DNA of 64,000 nucleotides from Bacteroidota bacterium (GTDB lineage: Bacteria > Bacteroidota > Bacteroidia > B-17B0 > Aurantibacillaceae): contig JAIUNM010000012.1 in NCBI GenBank assembly GCA_020162035.1, forward strand, positions 41,356-105,355, given 5' to 3'. Positions 1-7,206 of the stretch are shown piece by piece. The translations under genes were made by a program, and so were the position numbers. Each line of letters begins with the position of its first letter. The stretch's first letter is position 1. The notes beneath the pieces were generated by a model. The model made no database searches. It saw only the letters and a program-made list of their open reading frames with translations, and had not been told where the DNA came from.

Positions 1-402
1 AAAAAATTAAATTTATCAAAAAAAGTATTTTTTATAAACAAATTACCTAAAAACGAACTCTTAAATTACACAGCAAATGCAACTATTGGTGTAAGTATTG
101 ATAAAACTACTAATTTAAATTATTACAATAGTTTACCTAATAAAATATTTGATTATGCTTACGCAAAATTACCAATTTTAGCAAGTGATTTACCCGAAAT
201 TACTGCTATTGTAACTAAGTATGATATTGGGAAAATAATAAATTCTCATGAGCCCCAAAACATTGCAAATGCAATTAAAGAAATGACTTATAGTCCTAAA
301 TATATTAATTGGAAACAAAATTGTGTTAATTTAAGTAATGAAAATAATTGGAAAATTGAATGTGAGATTTTGAAAAAAATTATTGAAAATTCGGCCAATT
401 AA
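1..402 (+). CDS. Glycosyltransferase family 4 (group 1), C-terminal part, cut by window start
   Basis: Frame 1 is open from the first base to a TAA at 400-402, so only the last 133 codons are visible. The segment contains LPNKIFDYAYAKLPILASDL, the usual C-terminal nucleotide-sugar-binding motif of GT4 enzymes (shared by many capsule and LPS transferases), followed by the expected helical tail. It would transfer a sugar from an activated donor to a glycolipid or polysaccharide; donor and acceptor cannot be read from this part. Its last 23 bases overlap the 3' end of the convergent GT9 gene, which fits an LPS or exopolysaccharide region to the left. The GT4 assignment is firm; the exact role is unknown. 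Confidence 0.82.
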   Translation, partial: KKLNLSKKVFFINKLPKNELLNYTANATIGVSIDKTTNLNYYNSLPNKIFDYAYAKLPILASDLPEITAIVTKYDIGKIINSHEPQNIANAIKEMTYSPKYINWKQNCVNLSNENNWKIECEILKKIIENSAN

Positions 403-1357
403 CTTTGTCTAACTCGTTCAAATTTATTTTTTGCATGCAATTAAAATGTTTTTTAGGACATTTTTTATAACCTAATTTAGAGCAAGGCCTACAATTTAAA
501 TCATTAACCTGTAATAAAATATTTTCATTATTTGGTAAATAAGGACTCATTCCAAACTCAGGAATTGTATTGCCCCAAACCGAAATGATTTTTTTGTTAT
601 ATGCAGCTGCAACATGCATTAAACCAGTATCAGATGTAATTACCCACTCCGCTTCTTTTACAACAAATGCACTTTCATTAAAACTTAACTTACCACATAA
701 ATTAACAACGTTTTTAAAATTAGAAGCAAGTTGACTGCCAATTTCCGATTCGTTTTTACTTCCAAGTAAAATTAATTGTGATGAAATTTTTTTACAAATT
801 TCTTTTAATTTTTCTATTGGAATTTGTTTTGTGTAGTAACTACCGCCAAGAACAATTGCAATATATTTTGTTTGATTTAGTTTATTGATTTCGGAGTTAT
901 TAATTATTTTTTCATTTATAAAATATTCTAAACCTTTACCGTCATTTATTACACCTAATGATTTTAAAGCAAAAAAGTATCTGTCAACTATATGTAATTT
1001 TGGTAAAAGCTTTTTGTCTTTTAATAAAACAGTTACAAATTTTATAAAATTTAATTTATTATAATTTACACTTTTAACCCCTAATTTATTAATTAAAGAA
1101 AAACTTCTTAAATTTTTATGTAAATCTATTATTAAATCAAAACTTTCTTTTTTAAGCTCATTTATAATTTCGTTAGTTTCTTTTTTAAAAGTATGAATTT
1201 TAGTTATGTGTGGATTAAAGGTAAGTATTTCTTTAAATTGCTCTTTAGTGATAAAATGAATTTCAACATTTAATTGCTCTTTTAATACCCTTATAATAGG
1301 AGTGGTTAAAATTATATCTCCAATTGAACTAAAGCGAATAATCAATACTTTTTTCAT
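380..1357 (-). CDS. Glycosyltransferase family 9 (ADP-heptose:LPS heptosyltransferase-like)
   Basis: The protein has 325 residues and opens with MKKVLIIRFSSIGDIILTTP, the glycine/serine-rich N-terminal signature of family 9 heptosyltransferases (WaaC/WaaF/RfaF). The middle carries SDTGLMHVAAA, the conserved donor-binding segment near residue 240. The C-terminus has a cysteine-rich stretch (CRPC...KCPKKHFNCM) common in Bacteroidota GT9 proteins. Members add heptose to the lipid A-core of LPS on the cytoplasmic face of the inner membrane. The start codon overlaps the stop of the upstream EamA gene by 4 bases, so the two are probably co-transcribed. The 3' end overlaps the neighbouring GT4 gene tail to tail. 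The family is certain; the sugar is inferred. Confidence 0.9.
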   Translation of the reverse strand: MKKVLIIRFSSIGDIILTTPIIRVLKEQLNVEIHFITKEQFKEILTFNPHITKIHTFKKETNEIINELKKESFDLIIDLHKNLRSFSLINKLGVKSVNYNKLNFIKFVTVLLKDKKLLPKLHIVDRYFFALKSLGVINDGKGLEYFINEKIINNSEINKLNQTKYIAIVLGGSYYTKQIPIEKLKEICKKISSQLILLGSKNESEIGSQLASNFKNVVNLCGKLSFNESAFVVKEAEWVITSDTGLMHVAAAYNKKIISVWGNTIPEFGMSPYLPNNENILLQVNDLNCRPCSKLGYKKCPKKHFNCMQKINLNELDKVNWPNFQ

Positions 1358-2250
1358 GTTACCAAAAGCTTTTTTTGACTTTGTTTTTTAATAAACGCAT
1401 TTAAAAATACAGCAAATAAAATAATAATTACACCAATATAAAACGTTGATTTTACATCTTTATTTTCGTTAAAAAAAATAATTGCCCAAATAATTCCATA
1501 TACAGTTTCTAAATTAACTGTTAAAAGAATAGTATATGGACTAAGGTATTTTGATAAGTTTACACTTGCTATAAATGGATATACGGTACAAACTAAGCTT
1601 AATAACAGTATCCCAATCCAAGAATTTGTATCGATGTTAAACTGATTTATTGTAATTGAATTTGTAAACGCAAAGTAAATTAACAGCCCAATTAACGCGA
1701 AAAAAAGTTCATAAAAACTTAAAACAGCAGGTTTTATTTCTTTTACTAAAACGCCATTTATTACGCCAAATAATGATGAGGTTAAAGCTGCAAATACGCC
1801 TAATCCTGCACCTAACCAGTATTTACCTTCTACCGAAAATATTAAAAGTATAGCAACTATAATTATTAAACCAATTACAATTTCATATAACCGTATTTTT
1901 CGTTTAAAAACTATAGGTTCAATTATTGCACTAAACAAAGTGCCTGTGCTAAAAGCAGCCATTGTAACACTTACGTTGGATACTTTAATTGCCCCATAAA
2001 AACTAAGCCAATGCACAAGAATTATTAACCCTACGCTGGCTAATTTAAGTAAAGTGTTTTTAGAACAAGTTAAATTTTGTTTAGTAATTAATAAATATAA
2101 ATACATTACAGTTACGGTAATAGCTAATCTATAACCTATAATTACAAATGCATTTGCTGTTATAAATTTACCAAGAATTGGAGAAAAGCCCCAAATAAAT
2201 ACAATAAAATGTAACAATAAAAAATGTTTATTTATACCTTTGCTTTCCAA
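1354..2250 (-). CDS. EamA family (DMT superfamily) transporter
   Basis: 298 residues with about ten hydrophobic segments arranged as two EamA repeats. The N-terminus reads HFIVFIWGFSPILGKFI, a typical EamA opening, and the C-terminus ends in a short basic tail. Such proteins export small metabolites or amino acids across the inner membrane; the substrate is not predictable. The start is a TTG at 2250. No ATG lies near the beginning of the family alignment, and a -7 element TAACTTTG at 2258-2265 sits 7 nt before this TTG, so the mRNA would be leaderless or nearly so. It overlaps the downstream GT9 gene by 4 bases. Confidence 0.85.
   Translation of the reverse strand: MESKGINKHFLLLHFIVFIWGFSPILGKFITANAFVIIGYRLAITVTVMYLYLLITKQNLTCSKNTLLKLASVGLIILVHWLSFYGAIKVSNVSVTMAAFSTGTLFSAIIEPIVFKRKIRLYEIVIGLIIIVAILLIFSVEGKYWLGAGLGVFAALTSSLFGVINGVLVKEIKPAVLSFYELFFALIGLLIYFAFTNSITINQFNIDTNSWIGILLLSLVCTVYPFIASVNLSKYLSPYTILLTVNLETVYGIIWAIIFFNENKDVKSTFYIGVIIILFAVFLNAFIKKQSQKKLLVT
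2235..2242 (+). promoter_or_regulatory. Bacteroidota -7 element TACCTTTG for the cysteine desulfurase gene
   Basis: The octamer fits TAnnTTTG and lies 32 nt before the ATG at 2275, predicting a leader of about 26 nt. It argues against the longer in-frame ORF start at 2224, which lies upstream of the predicted transcript start. No clear -33 TTG is visible. Confidence 0.55.
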
Positions 2251-2257
2251 AAAGATG

Positions 2258-2265
2258 CAAAGTTA
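2258..2265 (-). promoter_or_regulatory. Bacteroidota -7 element TAACTTTG for the EamA-GT9 pair
   Basis: On the minus strand the octamer TAACTTTG ends 7 nt before the TTG start of the EamA gene, the spacing seen at many other genes in this window. It lies only 15 bp from the divergent element serving the cysteine desulfurase, so the two promoters must overlap. Confidence 0.55.
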
Positions 2266-2274
2266 AATTATTAT

Positions 2275-3420
2275 ATGAATAAGCAATTAATATACTTTGA
2301 TAATAATTCAACTACAAAAGTTGATGATTGTGTTATAGAAGCAATGTTACCTTATTTTTCAACATATTATGGCAACTCATCTAGTGCTACTCACGCATTT
2401 GGCTGGGAAGCTATGGCTGCTGTTGAAAAAAGTTCAAATGAAATTGCCAATATTTTAGGATGTAATCCTAATGAAATTATCTATACTTCAGGTGCCACAG
2501 AATCTATTAATCTTGCAATTAAAGGAATTACACAAGCATATAAATCAAAAGGCAATCATATAATTACAACACTAACCGAGCATAAAGCAACATTAGATGT
2601 GTTTAAAAAAATTGAAGAACAAGGGTTTAATGTTACTTATTTAAATGTTGATAGAGAAGGATTAATTGACATTTCTGAATTAGAGAAGAACATAACTAAA
2701 AACACCATTTTAGTTAGCATAATGTCTGTAAATAACGAAACGGGTGTAATGCAAGATATAGAAAGTATAGGCTCGCTTTGTTTAGAAAAAAATGTTTTAT
2801 TTTTTACTGATGCTACACAACATGTAGGAAAACTTAATTTTAAATTAAATGAATTAAATATTTCTTGCGCTGCATTTTCGGCACATAAATTCCACGGCCC
2901 AAAAGGAGTAGGGGGGTTATTTTTAAAATCAAAAAACCCTAAGGTGAATTTAATAGGGCAGATTAATGGAGGGCAACACCAAAATGGAAAAAGAAGTGGC
3001 ACTTTAAATGTGCCTGGAATTGTTGGTATGGCTAAAGCATTAACTAATTTTAATTCTAACTACTGGGATATAACCGCACACGTTTCAAAAATTAAAAATT
3101 ATTTTGAACATAACTTGTTAGATATTGAAGGTTTGAGAATTAACGGATCAACAAAACACAGAATTTACAACACTAGTAATTTGTTTTTTCCAACTTCAAA
3201 CGATTTAAAAACTTTATTTAATAAATTTGCCTTTTCTTCTGGGTCTGCCTGCACAAGTTCATTAGCTCAACCTTCGCATGTGTTACAGGCAATGAAATTT
3301 TCAAATGAAGAAATCAAAAATTGTTATAGATTTAGTTTTTCAAAATATAATACTTTAGATGAAGTAAGATGCTTAGTAAATGAAGCAATTGAAATTTATA
3401 AAAACCCTCCTGTTAATTGA
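2275..3420 (+). CDS. Cysteine desulfurase, NifS/IscS-type class V aminotransferase
   Basis: From the ATG at 2275 the protein has 381 residues, the normal length for the family. The N-terminus IYFDNNSTTKVDD is the classic NifS/IscS opening. His104 (TEHKA) stacks on the PLP ring. Lys205 in SAHKFHGPKG is the Schiff-base lysine, and Cys326 in SSGSACTSS is the active-site cysteine that takes the persulfide. The enzyme converts L-cysteine to alanine and supplies sulfur for Fe-S clusters or thiolation. No IscU, SufU or other Fe-S genes are adjacent. The 17 extra codons of the longer frame were rejected because the homologous start is here. The 3' end overlaps the convergent ABC ATPase gene by 25 bases. 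Confidence 0.93.
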   Translation: MNKQLIYFDNNSTTKVDDCVIEAMLPYFSTYYGNSSSATHAFGWEAMAAVEKSSNEIANILGCNPNEIIYTSGATESINLAIKGITQAYKSKGNHIITTLTEHKATLDVFKKIEEQGFNVTYLNVDREGLIDISELEKNITKNTILVSIMSVNNETGVMQDIESIGSLCLEKNVLFFTDATQHVGKLNFKLNELNISCAAFSAHKFHGPKGVGGLFLKSKNPKVNLIGQINGGQHQNGKRSGTLNVPGIVGMAKALTNFNSNYWDITAHVSKIKNYFEHNLLDIEGLRINGSTKHRIYNTSNLFFPTSNDLKTLFNKFAFSSGSACTSSLAQPSHVLQAMKFSNEEIKNCYRFSFSKYNTLDEVRCLVNEAIEIYKNPPVN

Positions 3421-4133
3421 ATAAAATCTTTATGATTTAACACCTGATTAGCTGGAACACTATTTAAAGTATTATTTGCAAGTATAATTACTAAACTACA
3501 ATATTTTAAAACAAAATCTAATTCGTGCGTACTTACAATAATACATTTATTTGATTCAGTTGCAATTTTACTTAAGTTTTTAAATAATTCATGCTTAGAT
3601 GAGAAATCTAAAAATGCAGTAGGTTCGTCTAATAACATAATTGGTGTATTTTGAACAACGCTTTTTGCAATCATTGTTTTTTGATACATACCATCACTTA
3701 ATTCATTTAATAATAAATCTTTAACTTCAACTAAATTTAAATTTTTAATAATTGAATTTATTTTTTCTTTTTGTTCTTCGTTTAAATTACCAAATAAATT
3801 ACTTTCTTTTAATAAGCCAGATGCAATTGCATCGTAACAAGTTAAATTAAACCCACTTATTTTTTCGGTTAAAGTAATTGAGATTAAATTTGATAAATCT
3901 TGAATGGAATAGTTGTAAATGGATTTATTTTTAAATAAAATATCACCACTAATTAAAGGTAAAAAACCACTTAAAGTTTTTAAAAATGTTGATTTACCGC
4001 TGCCATTTATACCAATTAAACCTATTAAATTATTTGTTGGAATAGATAAATTACAATTTTTGATAATAACTTTATCATGTTTAGTATATCCAAAATTGGC
4101 ATCAATAATTTGTATGATATTTGAATTTACCAT
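3396..4133 (-). CDS. ABC transporter ATP-binding protein, BtuD/FecE-type (probable B12 importer)
   Basis: 245 residues with Walker A GINGSGKST (41-49), an ABC signature that reads LSDGMYQ (145-151) instead of LSGGQ, Walker B IMLLDEPT (165-172) and the switch histidine at 203. It is the ATPase of the type II importer family that takes up siderophores, haem or vitamin B12. It is the last gene of the metH - kinase - BtuF - BtuC - BtuD run, and its start overlaps the permease by 7 bases. Placement behind cobalamin-dependent methionine synthase favours vitamin B12 as the substrate. That is inference from context; the sequence alone would allow iron chelates. Confidence 0.9.
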   Translation of the reverse strand: MVNSNIIQIIDANFGYTKHDKVIIKNCNLSIPTNNLIGLIGINGSGKSTFLKTLSGFLPLISGDILFKNKSIYNYSIQDLSNLISITLTEKISGFNLTCYDAIASGLLKESNLFGNLNEEQKEKINSIIKNLNLVEVKDLLLNELSDGMYQKTMIAKSVVQNTPIMLLDEPTAFLDFSSKHELFKNLSKIATESNKCIIVSTHELDFVLKYCSLVIILANNTLNSVPANQVLNHKDFIQLTGGFL

Positions 4134-5101
4134 GTTTTTGATTTAAACAATAATGTTATTACAATTGGAGCACCAACTATTGATGTTATTGTATTTATTG
4201 GAACTAATGAATTTTTAATAATGTTGTGTGAAATTAAGTCGCAAAGTAATAATAAAGTACATCCTAACATTGCCGAAGAAATTATTTGAACTCCTTGATG
4301 AGACGTGTTTATTAACCATCTACTTAATATTGGGATTGCAATGCCAATAAAAGCAATTGGACCACAAAATGCAGTAATTATTCCAGTTATTATGCTTGTT
4401 ATTAAAATAAAAGTAAATCTGTTTTTAGTATAATTAAATCCAAGATTTGTAGCGTATTTTTCTCCAAACAAAAAAGCATTTAATGTTTTAGTATAAAATA
4501 ATAAAATTATTAAACATAAAAGTATTAAGCCTAATAATATTAAAGATTCATTTAAATTACACAAGCTTAAATTACCCATATTAAAAACTATAAAATTTTT
4601 CAAATTACTTGGGTTAGATAAAAATTCTAAAACACTTTGTAAAGCTCCACAAATTTGAGCAATCATAATACCTACTAGAAGTAAAAGCACATTACTTTTT
4701 ATTTTTTTACTTATTAATAAAATTAATACAGTAGCCATAATACTTCCTGTAATTGAAGCAAAAACAATAATTGATTTACCAAAAAATGGAGTTTGTATAT
4801 TTAATAGTGTTAATGGTGTTAGTGTAACTAATGCAAGCATTAAACCCGCGCCTGAACTTACGCCTAAAACGTAGGGACCCGCAAGTGGATTTCTGAAAAT
4901 TACTTGTAAAATTAAGCCTGCAATAGGCAATCCAACACCTGCTGCAATACAACTTATAGTTTTAGGTAATCTTATTTCTTTAAAAATAAAATTAGAAAAG
5001 TCTAAATTACAATTTTCGCTTCCAGCATATTTTAAATTTAAAAATACACTTGCAATTAATACAAATACTAATAAACTAAAATATGTTTTACTGTTTTTAA
5101 T
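4127..5101 (-). CDS. FecCD/BtuC-type ABC importer permease, apparent ATT start
   Basis: The longest ATG/GTG/TTG frame begins at a TTG at 4930, but that would remove the first membrane helix. The frame stays open upstream and encodes KNSKTYFSLLVFVLIAS, LKYAGSEN and KEIRLPKTISCIAAGVGL, the standard BtuC/FecD N-terminus. The in-frame stop is at 5107-5105, so translation must begin in a stretch holding only non-standard codons. ATT at 5101-5099 is the best candidate; it overlaps the TAA of the upstream binding-protein gene by one base. The product would have 324 residues, the usual length, with about ten membrane helices. It forms the channel of the probable B12 importer. Confidence 0.85.
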   Translation of the reverse strand: MKNSKTYFSLLVFVLIASVFLNLKYAGSENCNLDFSNFIFKEIRLPKTISCIAAGVGLPIAGLILQVIFRNPLAGPYVLGVSSGAGLMLALVTLTPLTLLNIQTPFFGKSIIVFASITGSIMATVLILLISKKIKSNVLLLLVGIMIAQICGALQSVLEFLSNPSNLKNFIVFNMGNLSLCNLNESLILLGLILLCLIILLFYTKTLNAFLFGEKYATNLGFNYTKNRFTFILITSIITGIITAFCGPIAFIGIAIPILSRWLINTSHQGVQIISSAMLGCTLLLLCDLISHNIIKNSLVPINTITSIVGAPIVITLLFKSKTW

Positions 5102-6231
5102 TAATTAAGTTGTTTATAATAAATTAATGAATCAAATTTATGAAAATGAAAAATATTTGTGAGATCTTTTAATAATTTATTTGGATATAATAATCCACTT
5201 TCCCAATAAGTACTGCAACCAAAAGCGTTAGATACTTTATTGTTGTTAAATAAATTATTTTTTTGGAACGCATTAAATTTGCTATTGCGAATATCATTAG
5301 AAATTATGTCTTCTTTTTTAGAACAGTTTGATATGTTTAACCAATAATCGGCATTTTTACAATTGCTATAAACTGTTTCAAAACTTAAGTGCAAGCTACC
5401 AGTATTTGTGTCTGATTTAAAGATGTAATCAGCTCCCGCATCATTAAGTAATTGAGCCATAAAACTGTTACCTCCAGGTGCATACCAAATATCACCATAT
5501 TTTAATTCAGTAAATACAGTTGGCTTGGCTTTAATATTTTCAACTGATTTTTTCACATATAAATAGTCTTTTTCAATTGAATTAAAAATAGAATCGGCTT
5601 TGTTTTGTTTATTTATAAAATATCCATAAAATTTAACCCATTCAGCCCTAGCTAATGGCGATGACTCTAAATGGTCTAAACATAAAACAGTTGCAATATT
5701 TGCTTTGTTTAGTTTTTGAAAATTATTTGTAGAACTTTCAGGCATACCGTATCCAAATACAATATTTGGATTTAAATTAATAATTTGTTCAATATTTAAT
5801 TCAACATTTTTTTGGACTTCTTTAATTTTATCTGTTTTTATCGCATTTAAAATTAAAGTATTGTTGTAGTAATTAGCATTTTCAATTGCAATAATGTTGT
5901 TTAATGCACCTAATTCGGTTAACATAAAACTATAAAGAGAACTTAAACTTATTATTGAATTTACTGGCGTTTTTAAAAATTGACTTTTATTAAGAATTTT
6001 AGTTTTAGTTGTGTTTGAATTTAAAATATAAATATTGGTTGTGTCTGATATGTTTTTATTTCCAAACAAATAAATAATTATTTCATCTTTATTACTGTAA
6101 ACAGCAAAGCGTTTAGCGTATTTAAGTGGAATTTTCTTATAATTTTTAACATCATTTATTGCTGTGTTTGTTTTTTGAGTACACGAATATACAAGCGTTA
6201 AAATTAAAAAATATTTATATTGGGATTTCAA
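5101..6231 (-). CDS. BtuF/FepB-type substrate-binding lipoprotein of ABC importer
   Basis: A periplasmic-binding-protein fold (PF01497 type) of about 376 residues. With the TTG start at 6231 the N-terminus is MKSQYKYFLILTLVYSC, a compact lipoprotein signal with Cys17 as lipid anchor. ATG codons at 6258 and 6249 are alternatives but would give an unusual acidic, hydrophobic n-region. The family motif HLESSPLARAEWVKFYG lies mid-protein and is typical of Bacteroidota BtuF/siderophore-binding proteins. It would deliver the ligand to the permease encoded next. It overlaps the kinase gene upstream by 17 bases and shares one base with the permease start. B12 as ligand is inferred from the metH operon. 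Confidence 0.87.
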   Translation of the reverse strand: MKSQYKYFLILTLVYSCTQKTNTAINDVKNYKKIPLKYAKRFAVYSNKDEIIIYLFGNKNISDTTNIYILNSNTTKTKILNKSQFLKTPVNSIISLSSLYSFMLTELGALNNIIAIENANYYNNTLILNAIKTDKIKEVQKNVELNIEQIINLNPNIVFGYGMPESSTNNFQKLNKANIATVLCLDHLESSPLARAEWVKFYGYFINKQNKADSIFNSIEKDYLYVKKSVENIKAKPTVFTELKYGDIWYAPGGNSFMAQLLNDAGADYIFKSDTNTGSLHLSFETVYSNCKNADYWLNISNCSKKEDIISNDIRNSKFNAFQKNNLFNNNKVSNAFGCSTYWESGLLYPNKLLKDLTNIFHFHKFDSLIYYKQLN

Positions 6232-7165
6232 TAATGAAAATAGTTCCATTAGGTTCATTTTTAGTAAAATTAAGTTTAAATTTATGTAAATGGCATAAAT
6301 ATTTTGTAATGTATAAACCTAATCCACTTCCTTTAGTGTTTCTGGTTTCTTCATTTCCTTTTCTGTAAAACGGTTTGTATATGTTTTCTTCATCTTCAGA
6401 TAATAAACCAACACCATTATCTTTTATGTTTAAAATTATTTTATTTTTTAAACTAATTAATTCTAATTCAATTATTTTTTGAGCTGAAGTGTATTTAATA
6501 GCATTATTAACTATGTTTGTTACAATTGATAGAAAAGCACTTTCGTCTATGTTCGTTATTATATTTGGCTGTATATTAGTTTTAAGCTGATTAAGTTGAA
6601 TATATTCATTATAATATCTTATACAAATTGTATTTAAAAAATCTGAAATATTTGTTGATTTAATATTTAAATTATATTGACCACTATTTAGATTATTTGC
6701 TAAAAGCACATTGTCTATTAATTCATTAATTCTATTGTTTTCAATAATTGCAAAGTTTATTAATTCTTTTTGCTTTTCAACGGTTAAATTATGTTTTAAC
6801 AGTGTTTGGAGTTGAAGTTTAGTAGCAGCAATTGGTGTTTTTAACTCGTGTGTAATGCTTAATAAAAAATTATTTTTTTGTTGATTAAGTTTAGTGTCTC
6901 TATCGTGAGCTTGTTTAATTAAAAATATACCATAAAGTAAAAGCAGTAAAAAAACTGTGCCTTCAGCAACTATCATTAATGATTGTTTTAGTTTTTCTGA
7001 ATCTAAACTATTAATTTCATTATGTAATTGATCTAAATCAGAAATAGAAATTGCGGCTAGTTTTTGTTTTTGTTCGATAATATTTATGTTTTGTTTAACT
7101 AATAAATATTCCCACCATAAAAATTGTATAATAATGTAGCCAAAAACAATTATTAAAATAAATAT
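6215..7165 (-). CDS. Sensor histidine kinase in the metH-B12 operon, start codon non-canonical or unresolved
   Basis: The catalytic part is clear: H-box SITHELKTPIAA, N-box NIVNNAIKYT, then DNGVGL and GSGLGLYITKYL. The first ATG (6976) falls at the second membrane helix. The frame upstream encodes a first helix (IFILIIVFGYIIIQFLWWEY), a short periplasmic loop rich in Q, N and K, and the linker to that second helix, so the true start is further up. An in-frame TAA at 7192-7190 sets the limit. Between it and the first helix there is no ATG, GTG or TTG; ATA at 7165 is the first near-cognate codon. No response regulator is adjacent. A base-call error hiding a normal start is the main alternative. 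Confidence 0.8.
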   Translation of the reverse strand: MFILIIVFGYIIIQFLWWEYLLVKQNINIIEQKQKLAAISISDLDQLHNEINSLDSEKLKQSLMIVAEGTVFLLLLLYGIFLIKQAHDRDTKLNQQKNNFLLSITHELKTPIAATKLQLQTLLKHNLTVEKQKELINFAIIENNRINELIDNVLLANNLNSGQYNLNIKSTNISDFLNTICIRYYNEYIQLNQLKTNIQPNIITNIDESAFLSIVTNIVNNAIKYTSAQKIIELELISLKNKIILNIKDNGVGLLSEDEENIYKPFYRKGNEETRNTKGSGLGLYITKYLCHLHKFKLNFTKNEPNGTIFIIEIPI

Positions 7166-7206
7166 GCTGCGTTTTGATTTTACTTTACTTTAGTTTTTAA
7201 AGTTTA

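Noticed and set aside
2224..2274. Seventeen extra N-terminal codons for the cysteine desulfurase
   Set aside because: They lie before or at the predicted transcript start and do not resemble the family, whose N-terminus begins at the ATG at 2275.
3396..6231. Siderophore/iron transporter as the primary label
   Set aside because: The family allows it, but the operon with cobalamin-dependent metH under a SAM riboswitch makes B12 more likely; kept as an alternative.
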